From NCBI GenBank assembly GCA_947630825.1, contig CANRJA010000001.1, forward strand, positions 62,001 through 126,000: a DNA stretch of 64,000 bases, in the 5' to 3' direction. The notes below the pieces were generated by a model. That model worked only from the letters and a program-made list of their open reading frames with translations. It had not been told where the DNA came from and did not search any database. Origin of the DNA: an uncultured Clostridia bacterium. GTDB taxonomy: Bacteria > Bacillota > Clostridia > Oscillospirales > Ruminococcaceae. Each line of letters starts with the position of its first letter. The stretch's first letter is position 1. Of the stretch, positions 29,792-37,873 are shown one piece after another. Position numbers and translations under genes: made by a program.

Positions 29792-31312
29792 ATGAATTCT
29801 AAAGTAAAGAGTATTATTATATGCGCTGTTGTTATCGTCTGCTTAGGGGTAACTTTGCTTGTTTTGAATATAACAGGCAAGAACGGCGACAGTTCAAGCG
29901 ATGTATCATCAAGTTCGGCTGAAAGCGTTAAGACTATACCGCTGACAGATGATATTGCAGAGAATCTTGATAATACCTATGTTAAAAGTGTAGATGTCAA
30001 AAACGAGAAAGACAGTTTTAAAATTAGTCAGGTTGAGGGAAAGACTGATGAATGGGAGATAAAGGCGTTAGACGGTATCGAGCAGTCAAACACGGTATAT
30101 TCGGGAATGGCGTCAATAATTGCAGAGCTTTCTGCGACCGATATAGCGGAAGAAAATGCAGAGGATTTGTCGAAATACGGTCTTAAAGAGCCTAGTGCGG
30201 AATTTACGGTTTTGTTTTCTGATGACAACAATACAAACAGGACCTATTTAATAGGTGATATTGCGCCGAATGAGGATGATTACTATGTATGCGAGCAAGG
30301 AAAGAATACCGTTTATACAATAGCCTCCGGTTCGCTTTCATACTTCTTTTATACCAAAGAGGATTTTATAGCATTAACAATGCTTGAAAAGCCGGTAAGT
30401 GATGAAGATTATCCCGATTTTATAAGGGAGACGATTACTTCTAAATCTCTTGATTATGATATGGTTATCATTACTCCAGAAAAGACATTGAATAATATGC
30501 CGTCGGCACAGGTGATGTCAGAGCCGGTATACGCATATCTTGACGCAACAAATTCGGCGGCGATAACTCACGGAATGTGGGGGTTGTCGGCTGTTTCTGC
30601 CGTCAAGGCAAAGCCTAATAAAAAGGATTTTGAGAAGTACGGACTTTCACACCCAATAACTAAGGTCAGACTTGAGACAAGCGATGGAATATACACATTG
30701 TCGGTAGGAGATCCCGTTTATGCAAAGGATTCACAAGGCAAGGAGACTACGACAGTTGAGTCTTATTACACATATCTTGACGGAGTAAGCGGCAAGGATG
30801 TTATATTTGAGGTCTCTGCCGAAAGCCTGCCTTGGGTAGGAGCAGAGCCGTCAGATTTTATTTCAAGCCTTATGACTTATAATGCCGCTACCGATTTAAG
30901 ATCGGTCGTTGTTGATGACGGCAAGAAGAAAACTGTATTCAAGCTGAAATCGGAGATTGATCCCGACGCTCAAGCCGATGAGGACGAGCAGCAGGAAATG
31001 AAGCTGAGTTCTGTTAAATTAAACGGCAAAGAACTTGACATTGAGGTGTGGAAGAGCTGGTACCAGGTTTTGCTTCAATGTCCAACTACAGAGGTTTATT
31101 TTAAAGAGCCGAAAACCAAGTGCTATCTGACGGTCAGCATAAACAGAATTGACGGCGGCAAAGATGTTTTGAAGTTCTTTAAGGACACAAACAGAAGAAC
31201 CATTGTCAAGCTGAACGGAAAAACAAGCTATCGTATCGAAAGTGCTTATGTAAACAAGTTGGTTTCAGATATGCAGAAAGCGATAGAAGGCAAGGAAATT
31301 CAAACGAATTAA
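29792..31312 (+). CDS. DUF4340 domain-containing membrane-anchored protein
   Basis: The 506-residue protein has one N-terminal membrane helix (residues 5-25), a Ser-rich linker (about 33-46), and then repeated DUF4340-type modules such as DEWEIKALDG, LSKYGLKEPSAEFTVLF and FEKYGLSHPITKVRLE. DUF4340 proteins regularly follow gldFG-like genes, and here the gene is 20 bases after the GldG-like gene. It probably acts outside the membrane with the ABC exporter; its biochemical role is unknown. Confidence 0.85.
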   Translation: MNSKVKSIIICAVVIVCLGVTLLVLNITGKNGDSSSDVSSSSAESVKTIPLTDDIAENLDNTYVKSVDVKNEKDSFKISQVEGKTDEWEIKALDGIEQSNTVYSGMASIIAELSATDIAEENAEDLSKYGLKEPSAEFTVLFSDDNNTNRTYLIGDIAPNEDDYYVCEQGKNTVYTIASGSLSYFFYTKEDFIALTMLEKPVSDEDYPDFIRETITSKSLDYDMVIITPEKTLNNMPSAQVMSEPVYAYLDATNSAAITHGMWGLSAVSAVKAKPNKKDFEKYGLSHPITKVRLETSDGIYTLSVGDPVYAKDSQGKETTTVESYYTYLDGVSGKDVIFEVSAESLPWVGAEPSDFISSLMTYNAATDLRSVVVDDGKKKTVFKLKSEIDPDAQADEDEQQEMKLSSVKLNGKELDIEVWKSWYQVLLQCPTTEVYFKEPKTKCYLTVSINRIDGGKDVLKFFKDTNRRTIVKLNGKTSYRIESAYVNKLVSDMQKAIEGKEIQTN

Positions 31313-31357
31313 AATAAGTTTTAAGACTAATAAAAGACAATTTTCACATAGGATATT

Positions 31358-31366
31358 TGTTATAAT
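31358..31366 (+). promoter_or_regulatory. Extended -10 promoter element
   Basis: TGTTATAAT matches the extended -10 consensus (TGnTATAAT). It is 30 bases before the small gene at 31397. No convincing -35 is visible, which is common for extended -10 promoters. Confidence 0.5.
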
Positions 31367-31396
31367 AGTCATAGACCACAGAAAGGAGTGAAGGAT

Positions 31397-31687
31397 ATGG
31401 CAACAAAAAAATGCGACTTTTTCACCTATAAGGGCTTACCGCTTGTGAGAAAGGGCAGAGAAATCTACTACGGAAATATGACAGACGATTATGTAGTTAT
31501 GATGCAGATAGTTTCCACCGAGAAAATAAACGGATTGGATGTTGCAAACAGGGTAAGACTTTTCAGAATGGCTACCGATGATAGTTTGCCTCCGAATGAG
31601 AGAATAAATAAAACCGCTGAGAAAACCAGTCTTTATGACGCGCTTGATATAGCAAGCGCTTGGCTTTCTGATTATATTAAAAAATAA
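31397..31687 (+). CDS. Conserved hypothetical small protein
   Basis: I do not recognise the family. The 96-residue soluble protein starts at ATG 31397 after AAAGGAG; a GTG at 31388 overlaps that site and is less likely. The sequence opens MATKKCDFFTYKGLPLVRKGREIYYG, suggesting a beta-hairpin start, and ends with an amphipathic helix. It has its own promoter element and a strong terminator, so it is probably a monocistronic gene. Confidence 0.7.
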   Translation: MATKKCDFFTYKGLPLVRKGREIYYGNMTDDYVVMMQIVSTEKINGLDVANRVRLFRMATDDSLPPNERINKTAEKTSLYDALDIASAWLSDYIKK

Positions 31688-31698
31688 TAATAACTATA

Positions 31699-31740
31699 AA
31701 TAAAGGTGTTCCCGATAATAAGGGAATACCTTTATTATTT
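31699..31740 (+). terminator. Terminator after the small conserved gene
   Basis: AATAAAGGTGTTCCC (31699-31713) pairs with GGGAATACCTTTATT (31722-31736), a 15-bp stem with one G-U pair, followed by an AT-rich ATTTATTT tail. The sequence is nearly symmetrical, so it may work in both directions. Confidence 0.85.
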
Positions 31741-31834
31741 ATTTGGGAAATGCAACTTGATAAAACAAATGGTTTATGTTAAAATATAAGTCAAGATAAT
31801 AGAGGAGAACCTCTTGTTAAAAGGAGTATGCGGT

Positions 31835-33205
31835 TTGTTATATTCGGATCTTATATTTATATATGGACTTCTTCCGATAACTGTACTGATAACATTTCTG
31901 GACAGAAGCACAGAGTATAAAAATCTTATACTCGTTTTAACGTCGATCGTGTTCTTTACATTCGGTAGACCGATGATAATACTGCTGTTGTTTACCACGG
32001 TTATATTTGACTATTTGTTCGGGCTTTTAGCAGGATACGGCAGAAAAAAATGGCTCAGAAATTTAGGCTTTGTTTGTTCGATAGTTATGAACTCGTCATT
32101 GTATATAGTTTTCTGCTGGAACTCGCTATTCAAAAACCTCGGGATAGAACATTTGACGTTTGCAAAAAGGCTTATACCATTAGGGATTGCTTTTTACGCT
32201 TTAAGGGGTATATCATACGTCGGGGACGTTTATAAGAAAAGAATAAAACCGGAGAAAAACATATTTTGTCTGTTTACTTATATGGTAAGCTATCATTTTA
32301 TGATTGTGGGACCAATAGTTAGATACGGAGATGTTTCAGAGCAGATAAGAAGGAGAACTATAACAGGTCAAAACTTAAACGACGGCTTGAACAGGTTTAT
32401 AATAGGCTTTGCAAAGGTAATGATACTAGGGCTCTCATTTGAAAAAATCAAAGACGCAGGATTGAATTTAAACGAGCTTACGCCTTTCGGAGCATGGGTG
32501 GGAATGTTGGCGTTTATCGGAAGTATATACTTCGTTTTAACAGGCTATACCGATATGGCTTTGGGTCTGGGAACTCTAAACGGTTTTAAGTATAAGGAAA
32601 ACTTTTCACCCATACATTTAAGCGGCTATGTAAGCGGCATTGTAAAGGGCTTTAATAAGCTTTTGACAGAGTTTTTCGAGGACTTTTTGGTTGCTCCTTA
32701 TAAAACGAACAAAGTAAAATATATTTCAGGCATTTTACTTTCAGGGATTTTAATTGGCTTATGGTACGGTTTCAATCAGAATTTTCTGATATTCGGGTTG
32801 TATTTTGCTTTGCTGGTGGTAATTGAGAAGCTGTTTTTGAAAAGATTTTTGGATATGCTTCCGAAAATCGTAGGATATGTTTATACTCTGTTCGCTGTGT
32901 TTATGGGCGCAGCTATTGCGTATTTTGCAAGTTTACAGGATTTTCTTCGCTGGTTTAAAGCGTTATTCGGCATAGGCACAGACTATTGGTGGAGCGTAAA
33001 TATGAGAAATAAAACGCTTTCATACTTATTTCTTGCAATAATAGGCGTGCTTATTATGATACCTAAGGTTAAAGAAGTTATAATTTCGAACCTTAGTGAC
33101 TTTTCAAAGAAAAATGAAAAGAATTATTCAGTTCTGAGAATTTCTCAAACTGTAGGCGTTTGTTTATTACTGGTTATGGCAACAGCTTCAAGTGTTACAG
33201 CTTGA
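31835..33205 (+). CDS. MBOAT-family membrane protein, AlgI/DltB-like, catalytic His missing
   Basis: MBOAT proteins of the AlgI/DltB group transfer acyl groups to extracytoplasmic polymers. The start was set at TTG 31835 (reading LYSDLIFIYGLLPI, the usual AlgI-type N-terminus), eight bases after AAAAGGAG; an earlier TTG at 31814 precedes that site. The 456-residue protein has about ten hydrophobic segments. The conserved WH(x)xL region reads GFNKLL with Asn at residue 274. The catalytic GxWHG motif reads GLWYG with Tyr at residue 311. Both conserved histidines are therefore replaced, so acyltransferase activity is doubtful. The next gene is a truncated DHHW-like partner. Confidence 0.8.
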   Translation: MLYSDLIFIYGLLPITVLITFLDRSTEYKNLILVLTSIVFFTFGRPMIILLLFTTVIFDYLFGLLAGYGRKKWLRNLGFVCSIVMNSSLYIVFCWNSLFKNLGIEHLTFAKRLIPLGIAFYALRGISYVGDVYKKRIKPEKNIFCLFTYMVSYHFMIVGPIVRYGDVSEQIRRRTITGQNLNDGLNRFIIGFAKVMILGLSFEKIKDAGLNLNELTPFGAWVGMLAFIGSIYFVLTGYTDMALGLGTLNGFKYKENFSPIHLSGYVSGIVKGFNKLLTEFFEDFLVAPYKTNKVKYISGILLSGILIGLWYGFNQNFLIFGLYFALLVVIEKLFLKRFLDMLPKIVGYVYTLFAVFMGAAIAYFASLQDFLRWFKALFGIGTDYWWSVNMRNKTLSYLFLAIIGVLIMIPKVKEVIISNLSDFSKKNEKNYSVLRISQTVGVCLLLVMATASSVTA

Positions 33206-33229
33206 TAATGGTATAAAGGATAGTTTTTA

Positions 33230-34114
33230 ATGAGCAAAAAAAGAAAGAGAAAACTTAATAACTCACAGGCTGAAGTATACAATGGAAAGACCGATTTAAA
33301 AAACAATCGGCACAAACCTGACGATTATGATTACAAAAACGCGGTTTATCCTGATAACTCTAGCTTAAAGGTTCCGCCCGAGGGGAATGAAACAGCTTCA
33401 CTTGAGGGCGATGCTGTGCTGCGCAAAATCGGCAAAGACGCCGTTGTGGGAGAGTATAACTTTATCAATGTTGCGGTCGTGTTTATACTTATAATGATAA
33501 TGGGTATTTCCTTTGCGCTTTTGAGAAATAACGGGGAGTATATAGAGAACAACAATAAAATTTCAACCGAAACTGTGCTGAACGGAAAGTTTACAAAGAA
33601 GCTGTCGAAAAATTATATGAAAAGACTTCCCGGAAAGCAGCTTTTGTTTGACGCCAACAGGGTATTTTCATACGCTTACGGACTTGCAGGCTATAATGAC
33701 GAAAAGGGCTTTGTATCTGTTGATACGGGAAAGATAATCGGTATAAAGACCTATGATGAGCTTATTATGGTAACTGTTACAACAACTGCTCCGCCAACTA
33801 CAACTCAGTATACAGGCAAAACGACTAACACAACAAGAAAGCTAAAGGGCTCTGTGTTTGTAGGTCCCGGACAGCTGACAACGACTGCAAAAACTAAAAA
33901 GACTACAACAAAGAAAACTACAAAGAAAACGACCTCTGCTACGCCTACAACTACTGTGTTTAAAGGTACTACATGGTCGTTTAGGGGAACAACTACGTGG
34001 AAAACTACCACAGTTAAGACCTCTGCGCATACTACCGAACCGCCGACAATTTACACTCCGCCGCAGGCAACAACAGCAAATACAACTATAGGTTTTGAAG
34101 ATGACGAGCAATAA
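33230..34114 (+). CDS. Membrane-anchored Thr-rich protein with DHHW-like N-terminal stub
   Basis: The 294-residue protein has a basic hydrophilic N-terminus, one membrane helix (about residues 80-99), then ETVLNGKFTKKLSKNYMKRLPGKQLLFDANR. This resembles the opening of the DHHW proteins that normally accompany AlgI-type MBOATs. Where those continue into a catalytic SGNH-like domain, this one ends in about 110 residues rich in Thr, Lys and Pro (TTTAPPTTT, KKTTTKKTTKKTT). The tail looks like a cell-wall-spanning linker. No catalytic residues are visible. The link to DHHW proteins is an inference from pattern and position. Confidence 0.65.
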   Translation: MSKKRKRKLNNSQAEVYNGKTDLKNNRHKPDDYDYKNAVYPDNSSLKVPPEGNETASLEGDAVLRKIGKDAVVGEYNFINVAVVFILIMIMGISFALLRNNGEYIENNNKISTETVLNGKFTKKLSKNYMKRLPGKQLLFDANRVFSYAYGLAGYNDEKGFVSVDTGKIIGIKTYDELIMVTVTTTAPPTTTQYTGKTTNTTRKLKGSVFVGPGQLTTTAKTKKTTTKKTTKKTTSATPTTTVFKGTTWSFRGTTTWKTTTVKTSAHTTEPPTIYTPPQATTANTTIGFEDDEQ

Positions 34115-35048
34115 TTTTAAGTATTCAGACGATAATAAAAGATACCATACCTATAACTATTATCTAAGACATAAGTATGGGAAGAAGGTTTTTAAAGTAC
34201 CTCTTAATGCTGATTTTGGCTGCCCTAACCGAGACGGCACAAAGGGAGTGGGCGGCTGTACTTATTGTTCAAACAAAATGAGCGGAGATTACGCAGGAAA
34301 TCCCCTTGATAATATAGAAAGGCAGTATAATGACGTTAGGCAGACTCTTTTGAAAAAGTGGAGTGACGCTAAGTGTATTCCGTATTTTCAGGCAGGAACA
34401 AATACCTATGCGCCTCTGAATATTCAAAAAGAACTGTTTGAGAGGACGCTTAAGTTAAAAGACACCGTAGGTCTTAATATTTCAACGAGAGCAGACTGCA
34501 TTAACGAAGAAATAGCTGATATGCTTTATGAGATTTCAAAGAAAACAAACCTTGAGGTTGAGCTTGGGCTTCAGACAATTTATGATTCTACTGCAAAGAG
34601 GATTAATAGGTGTCATACTTATGAAGATTTTTTAAAGGGTTACAATATGCTTAAAGAACGTTGCATAGATGTTTGCGTTCATATAATAAACGGGCTTCCG
34701 GGCGAAACTGAAGATATGATGATAAATACCGCACAGACAGTAGGAGCATTAAACCCTCACGGTATGAAAATTCATCTTCTTTATATAATTAAAGGGACAA
34801 AGATGCATAAGCAGTATTTAAGCGGTGAGGTCAAAGCCCTTGAAAGAGACGAGTATGTTCGAATCATATGTAATCAGCTTGAGAGGATACCAGAAGATGT
34901 AGTTATTGAAAGGGTTACAGGCGACGGGGTTAAAGAGGATCTAATTGCTCCTCTTTGGAGCTTAAAAAAGTTTTGCGTAATGAATGAGATAGACAAAGAA
35001 ATGGCAAGGAGAAATTCATATCAAGGAATACTTGTCGGGGAAGATTAA
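34101..35048 (+). CDS. TIGR01212-family radical SAM protein (YhcC-like)
   Basis: The 315-residue radical SAM protein starts at ATG 34101, overlapping the preceding gene by 14 bases. The cluster motif appears as FGCPNRDGTKGVGGCTYC, with the wide CxnCxxC spacing that is diagnostic for the YhcC subfamily. Downstream are the GGE-like QAGTNTY and the ELGLQTIYDSTAKRINRCHTYEDF segment. The precise substrate is not established. It is followed at once by rimM and trmD, which suggests an RNA-related context. Confidence 0.88.
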   Translation: MTSNNFKYSDDNKRYHTYNYYLRHKYGKKVFKVPLNADFGCPNRDGTKGVGGCTYCSNKMSGDYAGNPLDNIERQYNDVRQTLLKKWSDAKCIPYFQAGTNTYAPLNIQKELFERTLKLKDTVGLNISTRADCINEEIADMLYEISKKTNLEVELGLQTIYDSTAKRINRCHTYEDFLKGYNMLKERCIDVCVHIINGLPGETEDMMINTAQTVGALNPHGMKIHLLYIIKGTKMHKQYLSGEVKALERDEYVRIICNQLERIPEDVVIERVTGDGVKEDLIAPLWSLKKFCVMNEIDKEMARRNSYQGILVGED

Positions 35049-35072
35049 TATAGTTTAGTGAGGAACATTCCT

Positions 35073-35582
35073 ATGAAAAAATATCTGGAGATCGGAAAAA
35101 TCGTATCAATTCACGGACTTAAGGGCGATGTTAAGGTTGAGCCTTGGTGCAATGAGCCCGAGTTTATCTGTGAGTTTGACAAGCTCTATTCAAAAGACGG
35201 CAAAAAAGAGTTTGAAGTAGAACGCAGCAGAGTTCAAAAAAATATGGTCATAATGAAGCTTAAAGGCGTAGACTCTGTCGAGGAAGGACAGGCTTTGAGA
35301 AATAAAATTCTTTTTATGGACAGAGACGACGTCGGACTTGAGGAAGGATATTATTTTTTTCAGGATTTAATAGGGCTTACCGTTATTGACGTCGATAACC
35401 AGAGGGTATACGGAGAGATAAAGGATGTTTTTCAAACGGGAGCAAACGACGTGTATCACATAAAGTCTGAAGACGGAAAGGCATACTATATACCGGCTAT
35501 AGCAGATGTAATTATCAAAACAGATTTGCAGGACGGAAAAATGTATATAAGACCGCTGGAGGGACTTTTTGATGAGGATTGA
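35073..35582 (+). CDS. rimM: Ribosome maturation factor RimM
   Basis: RimM assists assembly of the 30S head by binding S19. The start was placed at ATG 35073 (MKKYLEIGKIVSIHGLKGDVKV), eight bases after GAGGA. The earlier GTG at 35058 overlaps that site. The 169 residues comprise the N-terminal RimM domain and the C-terminal PRC-barrel (GLTVIDVDNQRVYGEIKDVFQTGANDVYHI). It overlaps trmD by 11 bases. The rpsP that often precedes rimM is absent. Confidence 0.95.
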   Translation: MKKYLEIGKIVSIHGLKGDVKVEPWCNEPEFICEFDKLYSKDGKKEFEVERSRVQKNMVIMKLKGVDSVEEGQALRNKILFMDRDDVGLEEGYYFFQDLIGLTVIDVDNQRVYGEIKDVFQTGANDVYHIKSEDGKAYYIPAIADVIIKTDLQDGKMYIRPLEGLFDED

Positions 35583-36309
35583 TATAGCAACGCTGTTTCC
35601 GGAACTTTGTGAGGCATATTTGTCCGAGAGCATTGTAGGGCGGGCAAGAGCAAAAGGGATTTTTGAGGTCAATTGTCACAATATTAGAGACTACACACTC
35701 GATAAGCACAGGCGTGTTGACGATACACCCTACAGCGAGCAGAAAGGAATGTTGATGCAGGCTGAGCCTATATACAGATGCTTTAAGGCGGTTACAAAAG
35801 GGCTTAACCCTCACGTTATTTATGTTTCGCCGCAGGGAAAGCCTTTTGATCAACAAAAGGCAAAGGAACTTTCTGAATTTGACAGCATATTTTTATTATG
35901 TGGGCATTATGAGGGTGTTGACAACAGAGTAATTGAAGAAATCGTCGACGAGGAGATTTCAATAGGTGATTTTGTCTTGACAGGCGGAGAGCTTCCTGCT
36001 TTGTGTATTGTAGATGCAGTTGTCAGAATGATTGACGGAGTTTTGTCAAGCCCGGATAATTACAAGGACGAAAGCCACTACAGCGGACTGCTTGAATATC
36101 CCCAGTATACTCGTCCTGAGGTTTGGCATAATAAAAGAGTTCCTGAGATTCTTTTGTCTGGGCATCATGCCAATATTGATAAGTGGAGGCACGAGCAGTC
36201 TCTAATCGCTACTTATGAAAAGCGTCCTGATTTGATTGATTTTGAAAATCTTTCTGAAAATGACTGGCAGTTTTTATCTGAATTTTCAAAAAACAAAGAT
36301 GAAATCTGA
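35572..36309 (+). CDS. trmD: tRNA (guanine-N1-)-methyltransferase TrmD
   Basis: TrmD makes m1G37 in tRNAs using a knotted SPOUT fold. The 245-residue protein starts at ATG 35572 (MRIDIATLFPELCEAYL). It has the DDTPYSEQKGMLMQAEP loop, the trefoil-knot motifs YVSPQGKPF, LLCGHYEGVDNRV and SIGDFVLTGGELPALCIVDAVVR. It is translationally coupled to rimM by an 11-base overlap. No rplS follows, unlike the common rpsP-rimM-trmD-rplS order. Confidence 0.96.
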   Translation: MRIDIATLFPELCEAYLSESIVGRARAKGIFEVNCHNIRDYTLDKHRRVDDTPYSEQKGMLMQAEPIYRCFKAVTKGLNPHVIYVSPQGKPFDQQKAKELSEFDSIFLLCGHYEGVDNRVIEEIVDEEISIGDFVLTGGELPALCIVDAVVRMIDGVLSSPDNYKDESHYSGLLEYPQYTRPEVWHNKRVPEILLSGHHANIDKWRHEQSLIATYEKRPDLIDFENLSENDWQFLSEFSKNKDEI

Positions 36310-36310
36310 T

Positions 36311-36341
36311 GTATTTTGCCTAGATTTAACAGGTAAAATAC
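36311..36341 (+). repeat. Inverted repeat after trmD
   Basis: GTATTTTGCCT (36311-36321) and AGGTAAAATAC (36331-36341) form an 11-bp stem with one G-U pair, starting one base after the trmD stop. It lacks a T-tract, so it may be a weak or Rho-aided terminator or a transcript-end stabiliser. Confidence 0.5.
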
Positions 36342-36393
36342 TCGACTGTTAGTGACATAAAGTGGTGAATATATAAATTTTATTAAAGATTTT

Positions 36394-36413
36394 TGTACAA
36401 ATTGCATTGTACA
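36394..36413. repeat. TGTACAA/TTGTACA inverted repeat
   Basis: A perfect 7-bp inverted repeat with a six-base spacer (ATTGCA) lies about 110 bases upstream of the HPr -35 box. It is symmetrical enough to be a protein-binding site. No regulator can be named. Confidence 0.35.
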
Positions 36414-36520
36414 TCAAGGTTTTTATGGTTAAAATACACAAATATCTATGGTTTCACAACGCAGTCTGTAATCAAAAAGCAGAATTTTTGACTATTTCAC
36501 TATTTTATCCTAATTTAGCG

Positions 36521-36548
36521 TTGACTAAGAAAAATATTAGGGTATAAT
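36521..36548 (+). promoter_or_regulatory. Promoter of the HPr gene
   Basis: TTGACT (36521-36526) and TATAAT (36543-36548) are spaced by 16 bases, near the sigma-A consensus, 60 bases before the HPr start codon. Confidence 0.8.
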
Positions 36549-36608
36549 ATATTTATACAAATAGCAGAGTATTGCTTTGAGTGATTTAATGAAATGGAGA
36601 GATATGTA

Positions 36609-36878
36609 ATGTTTGTTAAAGATGTTGTTGTTCAAAATAAGGTGGGTTTGCATGCTCGTCCTGCTACCTTCTTTATTCAGAAGGCAAATGAGTTTAAGTC
36701 GTCTATTTGGATTGAAAAAGAGGACAGAAGAGTAAACGCCAAAAGCTTACTTGGAATTCTTTCTCTGGGCATTGTCGGCGGAACTGCTATTAGAATAATT
36801 GCGGACGGAGCAGATGAAAAGGACGCTGTAGACGGCTTGGTTGAGCTTGTTGAAAGCGGTTTTACCGAGGAAGTTTAA
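36609..36878 (+). CDS. HPr family phosphocarrier protein
   Basis: HPr carries phosphate from enzyme I to sugar-specific PTS components and, when Ser-phosphorylated, signals catabolite repression in Firmicutes. The start was set at ATG 36609 (MFVKDVVVQNKVGLHARPAT) after a GGAG site. This puts the phosphorylatable His at position 15 and the regulatory Ser at 46 (KSLLGILSLG), exactly as in HPr. Keeping His15 separates it from Crh. It is monocistronic with no ptsI beside it. The C-terminus is GFTEEV. Confidence 0.93.
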   Translation: MFVKDVVVQNKVGLHARPATFFIQKANEFKSSIWIEKEDRRVNAKSLLGILSLGIVGGTAIRIIADGADEKDAVDGLVELVESGFTEEV

Positions 36879-36911
36879 TTTTCCAATTTAATAAACAAAT
36901 ATAAAAATTAT

Positions 36912-36941
36912 GCGAAGCTTTAAATGCTTCGCTGTTTTTTT
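36912..36941 (+). terminator. Terminator of the HPr gene
   Basis: GCGAAGC (36912-36918) and GCTTCGC (36926-36932) form a perfect 7-bp stem with a seven-base loop, followed by TGTTTTTTT. It lies 33 bases after the stop. Confidence 0.88.
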
Positions 36942-37076
36942 GCATATTTTTTAACGAGGAAAGTCTTGAAAATTTATAAAATTTAGAAGACTTAAAAAAG
37001 CAATAAGATTTTTCGCAATTGATTTTCATCATTAAATGTGATAAAATAAAACTATCATAACATCGAGGTGAACTCA

Positions 37077-37616
37077 TTGTCGTTTAACGCATTCAAGCAT
37101 TTTCTAACAATAACAAAGCACCGCCACTTGGTAATAAAAAACTGCGCAAAATCAGGTATTCTCTGGCAGGGGCTTTTTCACGATTTATCTAAGTATTCCC
37201 CTACCGAGTTTTTATCAGGCGCCAAGTTTTATCAGGGAGATAAAAGCCCCAACGAGGGCGAACGTGAGGCATACGGTTACTCAAAGGCTTGGATGCATCA
37301 CAAGGGTAGAAACAAGCATCATTTTGAATACTGGACCGACTACAGCAAGACAGAAAAACGTCTTGCCCCCGTTAAAATGCCAATGAAGTATGTTATAGAG
37401 ATGTTCTGTGACAGGGTTGCGGCAAGCAAGGTCTACAGAGGTAAGGATTACACTGACAGCCACCCGCTTGAATACTTTGTAAACGGAAAGTCGAGAAGAA
37501 TGATCCACCCTGAAACCTCAGAGCTTTTGGAGTCGCTTTTGGTAATGCTGTCTCAAAAGGGAGAGAAGGAAACTTTTAAGTATATTAAAAGTTTGGATAA
37601 GAAGGCGGATTATTGA
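37077..37616 (+). CDS. DUF5662 family protein
   Basis: The 179-residue protein matches the DUF5662 pattern. HDLSKYSPTEF lies around residues 35-45 and HHKGRNKHHFEYW around 80-92. These His/Asp clusters look like an HD-type metal site, but no activity is established. The start is uncertain: TTG 37077 lies six bases after GAGGTG and is preferred over GTG 37068, which overlaps that site. It has no clear operon partner. Confidence 0.82.
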   Translation: MSFNAFKHFLTITKHRHLVIKNCAKSGILWQGLFHDLSKYSPTEFLSGAKFYQGDKSPNEGEREAYGYSKAWMHHKGRNKHHFEYWTDYSKTEKRLAPVKMPMKYVIEMFCDRVAASKVYRGKDYTDSHPLEYFVNGKSRRMIHPETSELLESLLVMLSQKGEKETFKYIKSLDKKADY

Positions 37617-37721
37617 CATTAGGTTAAGTTTTGATGTTTAAAACTGAAAGCCAGAGGCAATAGATATCTTTTTTATTAGTAATATCTTGGTTTTGACTTT
37701 TAATTTTTTGCATTTATATGC

Positions 37722-37749
37722 TTGACAAATTAAAAATATGTGTTATAAT
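37722..37749 (+). promoter_or_regulatory. Promoter of the antitoxin-like small RNA
   Basis: A consensus TTGACA (37722-37727) and TATAAT (37744-37749) are separated by 16 bases. It faces the toxin promoter at 38025-38053, and the expected start site is near 37756. Confidence 0.85.
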
Positions 37750-37755
37750 ATAAAT

Positions 37756-37856
37756 ATAAAAAGGGAACTGCACACAGCCATTACGGCTTGCGGTTGCTCC
37801 CTTAGTATGGCATAAAAAACACCGTTACTTTATGAGAGTTGGCGGTGTTTCTTGTT
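37756..37856 (+). ncRNA. Predicted antitoxin small RNA of a type I TA locus
   Basis: A transcript of about 100 nt is predicted between a consensus promoter and a terminator, with no reading frame of note. Its 5' part (37761-37803) folds as a long stem-loop with AAGGGA pairing TCCCTT and an inner AGCC/GGCT stem. Its 3' part is the terminator hairpin shared with the toxin mRNA, so the two RNAs are complementary over about 40 nt (37815-37856). Its GCTCCC segment can also pair with the toxin's GGGAGG ribosome-binding site. The arrangement resembles par/Fst and TxpA/RatA systems. Function is inferred. Confidence 0.65.
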
Positions 37857-37859
37857 TTA
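37812..37859. terminator. Bidirectional terminator shared by toxin and antitoxin RNAs
   Basis: AAACACCG (37817-37824) and CGGTGTTT (37843-37850) form the stem. On the plus strand it is followed by CTTGTTTTA, and on the minus strand by a run of T residues (TTTTTTATG). It can therefore stop both convergent transcripts. Confidence 0.8.
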
Positions 37860-37873
37860 TATTAGAAACTATG

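Noticed and set aside
33805-34111. Minus-strand Val/Cys-rich frames opposite the Thr-rich gene
   Set aside because: They are the complement of ACA/ACT threonine codon repeats and have no start signals.
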